Source of the DNA: JADGRB01 sp963835825
GTDB taxonomy: Bacteria > Myxococcota_A > Polyangia > Fen-1088
NCBI GenBank assembly: GCA_963835825.1
Contig: CAWIGZ010000009.1
Coordinates: 138,081 to 202,080 of the forward strand
Direction of reading: 5' to 3'
DNA: 64,000 nucleotides
Shown here: in pieces, positions 45,251 to 53,335 of the stretch
How positions within the stretch are numbered: position 1 is the stretch's first letter
Layout of the letters: every line of letters starts with the position of its first letter
Translations under genes and position numbers: made by a program
Notes under the pieces: model-generated
The model's input: only the letters and a program-made list of their open reading frames with translations
The model's database searches: none
Told to the model about the DNA's origin: nothing

Positions 45251-46399
45251 TGGCGTGACCGCTTTCCAGGCCGGGAGAATCTTCTGCTCCAGGAGCGCCT
45301 GCGCTGCCTCCTCGCCGCGACCGCCACAGTGGGTGAGATCGACGTAGGTCTGAACGGGGTCGGTGCAACCGAGCACGCGCGATCCCACGTGCGAGTCTGC
45401 TTCGAAGGGCAAGAAGATACCCATGTCGGCCGGGACGAGCACCACTAGATTTTCGCCAGAGTCGACCTCCTTCGCCTGCAGCTGTCGGGCGAGCAAGTCG
45501 AGGAACGCGCTTCCGACGTATAGCCAGGTCTTCGGCTGACGCACATGGGGTGCCTGGCGTTCTGCCGCAGAGAAGGCAGCATATACGGCCATGTTGCCTG
45601 CTTCGGCGCCGAGGCGATACAGGGCCTCCTGCAACTGTGTCCCTTTAAGCAACGAGAAGTACGCGTGACGCTCGTGAAGATCGAAACGATACGCTTTGTT
45701 CCAGGCCGCCAGTAGGCCGCTCGGATCCCGGACACGGACGCCACCGCCGTCCGCGTCTGCGACGAACCCCTCGTCGCGGAGATGACGGACGACCTTGTTC
45801 ACGAGACCGAGGCTGACCGCCTCCCCGTCGACGTGTTTCCAGGAGGAGTTTGTTTGGAGACCTCGCTGCGTCCAAACCCGTCCTGCATGTGCGGGGCTCA
45901 GCAGCGCGCGAAGCACACGAGCGGCCGCAATGGTGCCGAGGTTCGCGCCCGAGCGCGGCGGACGTCGAACCGGAGCGATTCCACTCCGCTCGACGTGGAG
46001 AAGCCCGGGCACGTTGATCCGACAGTTGCCCGCGAGGTCGTACCAACTCCAACCGGCCTGCCGGCACAAATCACCGAGCCGTGGCGAAACGAACGGCATC
46101 CCGAGGACGGATATACCTTTCTCCTTGGCGGTGCCGTGCCGCAGGTCCGCCCAGGCCGAGAAACCACTCGGGCGAATCTCTTTCTTCACGTGGACTCGCA
46201 GCTCCACGTGTCGCCCCTTCGCGAGCCCGAGGTGAACGATCGCGTCGGCTCCATCGGTCGTCGATCGCGGAGATTCCTGCAGGCGAACCTCGCCGAGCCA
46301 CCCTACGTCTCGTAGGATCTCGACCAGCTTTCCCAACAGCGAGCGTTCCATTCCGGCACCTAGGGCGGGATGTTTGTTCACGACGTTTGCCAAGTTCAC
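45245..46399 (-). CDS. AbiEi-family type IV antitoxin
   Basis: 384 residues from GTG 46399; GTG 46381 and ATG 46348 are alternatives since no clear RBS is visible. Contains the winged-helix region (AARVLRALLSPAHAGRVWTQ, VVRHLRDEGFVADADGG) and the C-terminal antitoxin domain (YVDLTHCGGRGEEAAQALLE). It represses its own operon and neutralises an AbiEii nucleotidyltransferase, here truncated. The start codon lies inside a four-half-site operator. With the toxin broken, this antitoxin is probably a leftover. Confidence 0.75.
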   Translation of the reverse strand: MNLANVVNKHPALGAGMERSLLGKLVEILRDVGWLGEVRLQESPRSTTDGADAIVHLGLAKGRHVELRVHVKKEIRPSGFSAWADLRHGTAKEKGISVLGMPFVSPRLGDLCRQAGWSWYDLAGNCRINVPGLLHVERSGIAPVRRPPRSGANLGTIAAARVLRALLSPAHAGRVWTQRGLQTNSSWKHVDGEAVSLGLVNKVVRHLRDEGFVADADGGGVRVRDPSGLLAAWNKAYRFDLHERHAYFSLLKGTQLQEALYRLGAEAGNMAVYAAFSAAERQAPHVRQPKTWLYVGSAFLDLLARQLQAKEVDSGENLVVLVPADMGIFLPFEADSHVGSRVLGCTDPVQTYVDLTHCGGRGEEAAQALLEQKILPAWKAVTPS

Positions 46400-46429
46400 G
46401 TATTCGTGAACATAGCATATATCGTGAAC
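46376..46429. promoter_or_regulatory. Four-half-site symmetric operator over the AbiEi start
   Basis: GTTCACG (46376-46382), 11 bp, GTTCACG (46394-46400), 4 bp, CGTGAAC (46405-46411), 11 bp, CGTGAAC (46423-46429). Perfect 7-11-7-4-7-11-7 dyad centred at 46402.5, covering the start codon; AT-rich CATATAT lies inside. Fits autorepression by an AbiEi dimer. Confidence 0.8.
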
Positions 46430-46896
46430 AAGTTAGGCCAAGATCCCGACCGCAAAAACCGCAGCTGGGGGGCCACCGCGACTTCCACCTTTCCAGAGAG
46501 AGAGTCGGGTCCAAAAATCCATACCACTTGCCATACCACCCACCCGTAACGGCCTGGACGTCCAGGTTGCGATCCAGCGCGGTCAAGTCGCTGATTTCAC
46601 GCGGCTGTTACGGGCAGAAACGCCCATTTCTCGTCTTCACACGGTGGAAGCCGCGATTTCTCGCGATGAGGAACTCGACCTCGCGTTTGTGACGCCGCCC
46701 GTAGAGCAGGAGTCTGTCGCCTTTGGCTCACGGAGGACACCCTCAGTGATCACTCGAACCGGCCATACGTGATACCTCAAGACCGGCCGAGGTCAGAGCC
46801 GCGTCATAGGGGTCGAACCGCGCGCTTCCTTGCGGGCTAGCCCGGCTACTGCGTTGGGCCCGCGAAATCTTCGGGTGGGCCGCTGCGGGCGACGGG
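46430..46896. other. Intergenic region between AbiEi and the IS21-type element
   Basis: 467 bp. No supported gene. A G/C-rich GGTTCGACCCC-like segment near 46815 (minus) was checked as a tRNA and rejected. The promoter for AbiEi is at its left edge. Confidence 0.4.
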
Positions 46897-47126
46897 TGTA
46901 GACGGCCATCTCGATCCGAGGAGATCTGACCTTCGGGTCGTGGCCGAAATCGGCGCGGCAGCAAAAGTCGCGACAGCCGCGGGCCCGGCGTAAACGGCAG
47001 CGGCGGGCAGAAGGATGAGGACCCAGGGTTGCCGCCCTGGGCCCTCTGTCAGGCGGATGAAAGTCTGACGAGCAGGGACGATAAAGCTGTGAGGATCGAT
47101 CGTCCAGTTCCTTCCGCCCGCGGCGG

Positions 47127-47810
47127 ATGGAAGACGAAGAGCCTCTATTTCAGCTGGGTTGCGCGTTGTGCCGGCGCGTCTTCTTCGTGTGCCGCCGAGA
47201 CTTTCGCGGGCAGATCTATTGCCCGGGCTGTCGTGACGTAGGTCGAGCGCGCGCCCGACGCGCGGCCAATGCGCGCCACCGGCGTAGCGAAGAAGGACGG
47301 CTCGATCACCGTGATCACGTTCGGGCATGGCGGCGGCGACTCGCCCTCACCAGGCACGCGCCGGTGACGGATATGGGTACCGAGAAATTTGCGTTTCGCT
47401 CGAAATCGCAGGGGCCGAGTGGTCCGACCCCGCCGATCTCCGTCGGGCCCGAGATCACCGGCGGGAGCGATGACGATGAGCGAGTACACGGTGACCATGT
47501 CCTTCTCGACGGCGCGCAGCCGGATCCTGGTGACGGCGGGGGCGGACGAGCTGATGCGCGCGGTGCTGCCACCGCCAGGCCAGGTCCGAAACGATCGGGC
47601 AGCCCTGTCGCTCTTGGAAGCGTTGGCCCTGTGGCTCGATCGCTGCCCGCGCGTTGTTGTGTCTGCGGCCGAGGCGGACGCTACATATTCATTCGGGCTC
47701 ACCGACGAGATAGGCAATCCCCAGCGCAGCGTCTACTACACCGTCGAGGTCGTGGAGCGACCGACCCGCCGCCGCAGCAGGCGCATCGCCGGCATCGGCG
47801 ACTTTCGTGA
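47127..47810 (+). CDS. IS21-passenger CxxC zinc-finger protein (3' end uncertain)
   Basis: From ATG 47127: LFQLGCALCRRVFFVCRRDF, IYCPGCRDVGRARARRAANA, RHRRSEEGRLDHRDHVRAWR. Two CxxC pairs suggest one zinc site, followed by a basic arm. The recognisable part ends by ~47400 (VTDMGTEKF); the frame then runs on through the next gene in low-complexity form. A stop at 47471 in the +1 frame, overlapping the next ATG, may be the true end if one base is wrong. Similar proteins precede IstA in delta-proteobacteria to my recollection. Confidence 0.55.
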   Translation: MEDEEPLFQLGCALCRRVFFVCRRDFRGQIYCPGCRDVGRARARRAANARHRRSEEGRLDHRDHVRAWRRRLALTRHAPVTDMGTEKFAFRSKSQGPSGPTPPISVGPEITGGSDDDERVHGDHVLLDGAQPDPGDGGGGRADARGAATARPGPKRSGSPVALGSVGPVARSLPARCCVCGRGGRYIFIRAHRRDRQSPAQRLLHRRGRGATDPPPQQAHRRHRRLS

Positions 47811-47850
47811 TTTGCGGCAGCTCAGTCTCGTTCACGGAGAGCGCCGATGA
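47470..47850 (+). CDS. IS21-passenger small protein
   Basis: 126 residues from ATG 47470 (MTMSEYTVTMSFS). Sequence: SRILVTAGADELMRAVLPPP, LLEALALWLDRCPRVVVSAA, GNPQRSVYYTVEVVERPTRR, ending in a basic tail. Alpha/beta composition, no TM. Its stop overlaps the istA start by 4 bp (ATGA), so it is translated together with the transposase. Function unknown; possibly a modulator of transposition. Confidence 0.7.
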   Translation: MTMSEYTVTMSFSTARSRILVTAGADELMRAVLPPPGQVRNDRAALSLLEALALWLDRCPRVVVSAAEADATYSFGLTDEIGNPQRSVYYTVEVVERPTRRRSRRIAGIGDFRDLRQLSLVHGERR

Positions 47851-49322
47851 CCGTCGCCGCCGAGGTCGAGGCGGAGATCGCGCGCCTTCATCACGCCGAG
47901 CACTGGAAGGTGGGCACCATCGCCGCCCAACTCGGCGTCCACGAGGATGTCGTCCGCCGCGTTCTGGGGCTGCTGCGGCCCCGAACCGATCGGGTCGTGC
48001 GGAGATCTCTCCTGGTCGTGCCGTACGTCGATTTCATCAACGAGACGCTGCTCAAGTATCCGCGCCTGCGATCGACGCGGCTGCTCGACATGCTCAAGGA
48101 GCGCGGCTTTCGCGGCAGCGCCCGTACCCTGCGCCGCTTCGTCATGACGGCGCGTCCCACGCCCAAGCGCGAGGCCTTCCTGCGTCTCGATCCCCTCATC
48201 GGCGAGCAGGCTCAGATCGACTGGGCTCACGTCGGGCAGATTCCGGTGCCGGGTGGGGGCAGCCGCTCACTGTGGCTCTTCGTGATGGTGCTGGCCTGGT
48301 CGCGCGCCATGTGGGGTGAATTCTGCTTCGACACCACCGTGCACTCGCTCTTGCGCTCGCTGGCGCGGGCGTCGACCTACTTCGGCGGCTCGGCCCGCCA
48401 GTGGCTCTTCGACAATCCCAAGATCGTCGTGCTCGAACGGCACGGCGACGCGGCCCGCTTCCATCCCTTGCTCCTCGACCTCGGCAGCGCCATGCACGTC
48501 CAGCTGCGGCTGTGCGCCCCGTACCGGGGCAACGAGAAGGGACGCGTGGAACGAAAGATTCGCTTCCTTCGCGAGCGCTTCCTCGCTGGCCGCGACATCT
48601 ACGACGTCGAGCACGGCAACCGGGAGCTGCTCGCCTTCATCGACACCATCGCGCACCAGCAGCGACATCCCAATTTCCCGCAACGCACGATCGCCGACTG
48701 CCTGGTCGAGGAGAAACAGCGCTTGCTCCCGCTGCCCGACCCCATGCCCGCCACCGACGTGGTCCAGCCCGTGCTCGTCGACAAGACCGCCTTCGCCCGC
48801 TTCGACACCAACGTCTATTCGGTGCCACCGGACCACGTCGAGCGCACCCTCACCATCGTCGCCGACGATCGCTCCGTCCGTCTGCTCGACGGCGCCGCCG
48901 TCGTCGCCCAGCACCCCCGCTCTTGGGGCCACCGCCAGAAGATCGAGCATCCCGATCACCGTGCCGAGATCCTGCGCCGCAAACGCGGCGCCGCTCCCTC
49001 CGCCGGCCGCGATCGACTGCGCACCGTCGCCCCACAAGTCGATGTCCTCATCGAGCGCTGGGTCGAGGCGGGCCGCAACATCGGAAGCATGGTGGCCCAG
49101 ACCGGCAAGCTGCTCGACCTTTACGGCGCCGACGTCTTCGGGAAGGCCGTCGCGGAAACCGTCGAGCGCGGCACGCACGATCCCGGCGAAGTGGGCGTGC
49201 TGTGCGAGAAGCACCGCCGCGCCGCCGAGCATCCCGTCCCCATCGATATCCCGCTCGGGGATGGCATCCCCGACCGCGACGTCATCCCGCACGATCTCGG
49301 GGGCTACGATGCCAAGCGATGA
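47847..49322 (+). CDS. istA: IS21 transposase IstA
   Basis: 491 residues. N-terminal HTH (WKVGTIAAQLGVHEDVVRRV), then the DDE core: EAQIDWAHVGQI-type first Asp (EQAQIDW), LFDNPKIVVLE with the second Asp, and the Glu region GNEKGRVERKIRFLRERF, then the C-terminal beta-barrel (FARFDTNVYSVPPDHVERT). Complete. It overlaps both neighbours, indicating coupled translation with the ATPase IstB. Confidence 0.92.
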   Translation: MTVAAEVEAEIARLHHAEHWKVGTIAAQLGVHEDVVRRVLGLLRPRTDRVVRRSLLVVPYVDFINETLLKYPRLRSTRLLDMLKERGFRGSARTLRRFVMTARPTPKREAFLRLDPLIGEQAQIDWAHVGQIPVPGGGSRSLWLFVMVLAWSRAMWGEFCFDTTVHSLLRSLARASTYFGGSARQWLFDNPKIVVLERHGDAARFHPLLLDLGSAMHVQLRLCAPYRGNEKGRVERKIRFLRERFLAGRDIYDVEHGNRELLAFIDTIAHQQRHPNFPQRTIADCLVEEKQRLLPLPDPMPATDVVQPVLVDKTAFARFDTNVYSVPPDHVERTLTIVADDRSVRLLDGAAVVAQHPRSWGHRQKIEHPDHRAEILRRKRGAAPSAGRDRLRTVAPQVDVLIERWVEAGRNIGSMVAQTGKLLDLYGADVFGKAVAETVERGTHDPGEVGVLCEKHRRAAEHPVPIDIPLGDGIPDRDVIPHDLGGYDAKR

Positions 49323-50067
49323 CATCGCCACCCAGCTGCGCCAGCTCGGCTTCCGCGTCTCGCTGGCCGCGCTGCGCGCTTTCTTCGAGCACGCCACCCA
49401 CAGTCGCATCGGGCCCGTCGAATCCTGCGAAAAGCTGGTCGAGATGGAGCGCCGCGAACGCGAGAGCCGCAATCTCGCCGCGCGCACCCGCCTCGCCACC
49501 CTCGGCAAATTCACCACCCTCGACCGCTTCGACTGGAACCATCCCCGCTCCATCGACCGCAATCTCTATGAGAGCCTGCACGCCAACCTCGATTTCCTCG
49601 AGCGCGGCGACAACGTGCTCCTGCGCGGGCCGAGCGGCGTCGGCAAAACCACGCTCGCGCAGAATCTCGGCTTCGCCGCCCTCACCCGCGGCCACTCCGT
49701 CCGCTTCTCCAGCCTGGCCGCGCTACTGACCGATCTCCTTCGTCGCGAGTCGCTGCCCGCCCTCGAACGCGCTCTGCGCCACAGGTACCTCGCGCCGAAG
49801 CTCCTGATCGTCGACGAGCTCGGCTACCTCCCCTGCGACAGCCGCTCCGCCAATCTCCTCTACAACATCGTCAGCCGTAGGCACGAGACCAGGTCCGTCG
49901 TCATCACCACGAATTTGCCCTTCAAGCAGTGGGGCACCGTCTTTCCCGGCGCTGCCTGCGTCGCCGCCCTCGTCGACCGCTTCGTCCAGCACTGCCACGT
50001 CATCGACATCGACGCCGACTCCTGGCGCCAGAAGTCTCAGCCTCCCACGCCCAAAAAGGCCAAGTGA
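49309..50067 (+). CDS. istB: IS21 helper ATPase IstB
   Basis: 252 residues from ATG 49309, overlapping istA by 14 bp. DnaC-like AAA+ ATPase: Walker A GPSGVGKTT, Walker B KLLIVDELGYLP, sensor region SVVITTNLPFKQW, arginine-finger zone ALVDRFVQHCHVIDID. It assembles on target DNA and activates IstA. Confidence 0.92.
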   Translation: MPSDDIATQLRQLGFRVSLAALRAFFEHATHSRIGPVESCEKLVEMERRERESRNLAARTRLATLGKFTTLDRFDWNHPRSIDRNLYESLHANLDFLERGDNVLLRGPSGVGKTTLAQNLGFAALTRGHSVRFSSLAALLTDLLRRESLPALERALRHRYLAPKLLIVDELGYLPCDSRSANLLYNIVSRRHETRSVVITTNLPFKQWGTVFPGAACVAALVDRFVQHCHVIDIDADSWRQKSQPPTPKKAK

Positions 50068-50269
50068 TGGCCACGCCCTCGATGGTCAAATTTCCCCGGA
50101 TCCTCGTGGCCGTCTACAAGAACGGAATACGGACCTGAGGCCCTCCGGGCCGCTCCGGAGGCCATCGAGTCAATCAGCACCGGCGTTTTCCTGTCACAGG
50201 TCAAAAATTCCGCGGTTGGCCGAGACCCCCTCTAGGAACCCAGCACCACCCAGCAATGGGACCGACCAA

Positions 50270-51328
50270 ATGGCGGCATACACACGTGACGACGCAGACA
50301 AGATGGCGGACGCGCTGAGGTCCCTCCCGGCGGCGACTGCGCCGCCGAATCGGGCAATGGACCACGAGCTCGACCGTTTCAAGCGGGACGTCAACCTGAC
50401 GGAGTTCGCGGCGGGTCGAGGCTATCGGCTCGTCGATCGCGAGCGGGCGGCCGAGGGAAAGTGGCGTGGCAGCACCCAGGCAAGCGTCTCGATGCGCCAC
50501 CCGGATACCAACGATAAAATCATCATTCGGCGCGATCGCGATGGGCACTGGACCTATTTTTCTGTTCGCGACGACAGGGACAACGGAACGGTCGTCGATT
50601 TCCTGCAGCGCCGAGGCCACGCCGGCCTCGGCGCTGTTCGAAAGGAGCTTCGCTCGTGGCTCCGGGTCGACCGGCCGAAGCTGCCGATCGAGCTTTATCG
50701 GCCGAGCGTCCAAATCCAGGAGCGTGACGAGGCGGCCGCAGCAGCGGCCTATTCCAACGCGCGCGCTGCTCGCTGTCGCTACCTTGAGGACCGCGGCATC
50801 AGCCGGGAGGTGGCGGCTGATCGCCGCTTCGCCGAGGCGTACCGTTTGGGCGACCGAGGTAACGTGCTTTTCCCTCACCGCGATCCCGCTACGGGGCTCG
50901 TCGTCGGTTTCGAGATCAAGAACAGGGGCTTCACCAGCTTCGCCTCCGGCGGTCGCAAGACGTTTTGGATCAGCGACGCCCGACCCGACGACGCTCGCCT
51001 CGTCGTCGTCGAGAGCTCGATCGACGCTTTCAGCTACCATCAGCTATTCCCTCACCAGCACTCGCGCTACCTCAGCACCGGCGGCGCCGTCGGGCCCGAG
51101 GCCTTGGCGCTCATCGGCGCCGCGATCGCCTCCATGCCGGTCGGCGCCGAGGTCGTGAGCGCGACCGACGCCGACGGCGGGGGCGAGAGACTGCACAAGC
51201 AGCTCGAGGTCGCCGGCGGCCGCCCGCTTCGGCGCCACGCCTCGCCCCTGCCGAAGGATTGGAACGACTACCTGCAATCCCTCGAGCGAACACTGCCTCA
51301 CCGACGGGAGAGCCGCCTCGAGCGGTGA
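50270..51328 (+). CDS. DUF3991/Toprim-domain protein (plasmid primase-like)
   Basis: 352 residues from ATG 50270; ATG 50357 (MDHELDRFKRDVNLTEFA) is an equally good start, and the IS21 end lies 150 bp upstream. Zinc-less N-terminal part with HWTYFSVRDDRDNGTVVDFL and LGAVRKELRSWL (DUF3991), then Toprim: RLVVVESSIDAFSY with the catalytic Glu and SATDADGGGERLHKQL with DxD. Ends KDWNDYLQSLE. Such proteins occur in mobilisable plasmids and integrative elements beside ParA/ParB, as here. Confidence 0.85.
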   Translation: MAAYTRDDADKMADALRSLPAATAPPNRAMDHELDRFKRDVNLTEFAAGRGYRLVDRERAAEGKWRGSTQASVSMRHPDTNDKIIIRRDRDGHWTYFSVRDDRDNGTVVDFLQRRGHAGLGAVRKELRSWLRVDRPKLPIELYRPSVQIQERDEAAAAAAYSNARAARCRYLEDRGISREVAADRRFAEAYRLGDRGNVLFPHRDPATGLVVGFEIKNRGFTSFASGGRKTFWISDARPDDARLVVVESSIDAFSYHQLFPHQHSRYLSTGGAVGPEALALIGAAIASMPVGAEVVSATDADGGGERLHKQLEVAGGRPLRRHASPLPKDWNDYLQSLERTLPHRRESRLER

Positions 51329-51342
51329 AGGAGACACGACCC

Positions 51343-51780
51343 ATGGGAAAGATCTGCACCGTCGCAATTCACAAAGGCGGAACCGGCAAGACCACTGTTT
51401 CGACACACCTCGCGTTTCTCGCTGCCGAACAGGGCTCGCGAACCCTCCTCATCGACCTCGGCGGCCAAGGGAACGCTTCGGACACGGTTCTGCTCGAGGC
51501 TGCGAACCTCGATACGGTCCGCACCGCCTCCGATCTCTTCGAGGAGAGCGAGCCAGTGAAGCAAGTCCTCAACGCCAGGCCGAAGCTCGACGTCCTGCCG
51601 GCCGACTCCCGCTTGCTCGCCGTCGAGCGCCTCGACTTCGAAGCTGCGGCGCTTTTCAGCCAGCGCCTCAAAACTCTCGCCGCCGACTACGACCTGGTCG
51701 TCATCGACACGCCGCCCACGAGAGCGGCTCGCAGCGCAAGGCGGGCAAGGCCGTCCGCGAAGCGCTCTTGTGGGTTCTGA
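51343..51780 (+). pseudogene. parA: ParA-family partition ATPase, internally deleted
   Basis: ATG 51343, 14 bp after the toprim gene. Walker A KGGTGKTT, LLIDLGGQGNASD (the usual DPQGN is GGQGN), and YDLVVIDTPPT, then the frame derails into an Arg/Ala stretch and stops at 51780. In another frame the DNA reads ESGSQRKAGKAVREALLWVL to a stop just before parB, which looks like a normal C-terminus. So ~120-150 residues between Walker B and the C-terminus are missing. Partition function must be lost. Confidence 0.75.
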
Positions 51781-51814
51781 ACCAGATCGGCACGACCACC
51801 CAGGAGGCCACGCC

Positions 51815-52203
51815 ATGAACTCTTCTATCGCTACCAAAGGCCGCCTGGTGTCGCTGGCGGACCAGCTCCGGAGCACCCGACAACCCGGTCAGGTCGTCCT
51901 CATGGTCTCTGTCGACGCCGTCTCGGCGAATCCGCGTCAGCCGCGAAAGACCTTCAACGCGGAGCGGATGGAGGAGCTGGCCGGCTCCATCCGGAAGAAC
52001 GGTATCAAGCAGCCCATCCGCGTCACTCTGATCTCGCCTGGCCAGTACGAGCTGGCCTCCGGGGAGCGGCGCTGGCGCGCCGCGAAGATGGCCGGTCTGA
52101 AGGAAGTCCCCACCATCCTCGACGACAAGCTCGACGACCGCGAGAAACTCCGCCTGGCTCTCGTCGAAAACCTCGACCGAGACGACATGACGCCGATCGA
52201 CGA
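51815..52203 (+). pseudogene. parB: ParB-like partition protein truncated by an element end
   Basis: ATG 51815 with AGGAGG upstream. SVDAVSANPRQPRKTF, ELAGSIRKNGIKQPIRVTLI, YELASGERRWRAAKMAGLKE (ParB box II), then REKLRLALVENLDRDDMTPI. Cut at 52203, inside the helix before the HTH, by the 105 bp repeat. N-terminal CTPase domain only. Confidence 0.8.
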
Positions 52204-52308
52204 GAGTGCAGGGCGTATAAGGCCCGAAGTTACGCCGCGTCAATGGCCGAGATGACCGATTCTGTCGACTGCCCGCCCTTCTCGCCCCGCCAAGACGCCC
52301 TGTTTTCA
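52204..52308. repeat. 105-bp direct repeat, copy 2
   Basis: Identical by eye to 34101-34205. Here it interrupts parB on its left and meets GAAAACAAGGACC (Y2-element end) on its right, TGTTTTC-ACGGG-GAAAACA forming a short dyad at the junction. Confidence 0.85.
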
Positions 52309-52399
52309 CGGGGAAAACAAGGACCGCGTGAGCCTTCAGGCACACGTCCACCGTTAGAGGCCAAAGTTTAGGCCGCTAGCTTTCCCAGCCGTCGCCCCC

Positions 52400-52849
52400 C
52401 TACGCGGCGAAGTCGTCGGGAGCGGGTGGGTCCGGGCGGAAACCTGATGGATCGTCGCCGAACGACATTTCTATCTGCGGAGGAGGGCGTGCGGGGTGGA
52501 GCTCCGGCGCGTCGAAGGGCAGCCCGAGATGCCCGAGCACGCGCTCGATGGCATGGCCGGAGGTCAAGGCGGCAACGATCTCCATGCGCCCTTTGCAACG
52601 CGTGCACTCGAGGACGTCGTTCAGAAAGACCCGCCAGATCATCGACGCCCATGGAAAGCGGCGCCCTCGAGGTGGTCTCCGGTCGGGGCCGCTGTCCGAG
52701 CCTGCGGGTTGTACGAGATCGATGGGGGCAACCGCCGGGACGATTCCGGCGCGGGCAGCGAATGCCGGGGCGAATACGCCAAAGTAGCGGCTGAGGTGGG
52801 CCCGTGGACGAGGCACGCCCATCACAAACTGCATGCCATTCGTTACCAA
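52400..52849 (-). pseudogene. IS91-like Y2 transposase, C-terminal fragment
   Basis: About 150 residues: PRAHLSRYFGVFAPAFAARA, WASMIWRVFLNDVLECTRCK, GRMEIVAALTSGHAIERVLG, LHPARPPPQ. This is the end of a rolling-circle Y2 transposase, with HLSRYFGVFAP and the zinc-like CTRCKGRM. The HUH and Tyr motifs are missing; the fragment is cut at ~52855 by the next module. Confidence 0.8.
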
Positions 52850-52854
52850 CCGCC

Positions 52855-53120
52855 GAGACGGTCACCATCACGCTGCCCGTCCACCCGCTGCGAGGGAAGG
52901 AGCTCGCGGTCTTTCGCTGGGAGAACGGTCCCGGCGGGCGCTACGCGCTCGTTGAGCATCCACCAGGTCGTCGGACTCGCTTTCCAGAATCCTGGACCGA
53001 TCGCGGTGCCGGCTGGGCGGCTCCTCAGGTCGCGGGGCGCGCAGTTGTGCTTTCGTTCCAGGGCCTACTCGACATAAGCCGAGCGATTCGCGTTGCGCTC
53101 GAAGGAGAGGACCACGAGCG
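52855..53120 (+). CDS. DUF5372-like small protein of a recombinase module (ends uncertain)
   Basis: Reads VTITLPVHPLRGKELAVFRW, ALVEHPPGRRTRFPESWTDR, FQGLLDISRAIRVAL. The pattern 'HP--G----V-------V--P-G----P--WTD' is that of small DUF5372 proteins found just upstream of large serine recombinases. The start lies at the junction with the Y2 fragment and the frame has no stop until 53487, so both ends are uncertain. Likely an accessory of the recombinase; no role is known. Confidence 0.5.
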
Positions 53121-53191
53121 CGACAGCGGAAAACTTGACAGTGCTTCGGTGATACCGAAGCTGAATGCGGTAACTGAACATGCGGCCAGCC

Positions 53192-53335
53192 ATGCCAAGA
53201 CGCCGCCCGACGCCAACACCACCGCCGCCCTGGACTGCCCTGGCCGCCAGCGCGCAAAGCAGTTTGCTCGGAGCGTGGGCGACATTCTGGTTCACCGAGC
53301 TCTGCACAGCAACGTGGTTCCGACGGAGGTCTCCG
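53192..53335 (+). CDS. Small Pro/Thr-rich protein of the recombinase module
   Basis: ATG 53192: PRRRPTPTPPPPWTALAASA. Short Pro-rich proteins with this PTPTPPPPW signature often sit between a DUF5372 gene and a large serine recombinase, to my recollection. Here the frame runs into the recombinase without a stop, so one base may be wrong. Confidence 0.4.

Larger units (their letters stand above)
46897..50118 (+). mobile_element. IS21-family insertion sequence with two passenger ORFs
   Basis: 3.2 kb element. Ends are TGTAGACGGCCATCTCGATC... at left and the reverse complement of TGTAGACGGCCACGAGGATC... at right, about 37 bp imperfect inverted repeats starting TGTA/ending TACA as in IS21. Inside: a zinc-finger ORF, a small ORF, istA and istB, overlapping and on one strand. 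No clear target duplication at the two ends. The mirrored degraded copy is 58333-61398. Confidence 0.85.

Noticed and set aside
46790..46860. tRNA-like GGTTCGACCCC segment on the minus strand
   Set aside because: No paired T-stem, anticodon arm or acceptor stem can be drawn around it.
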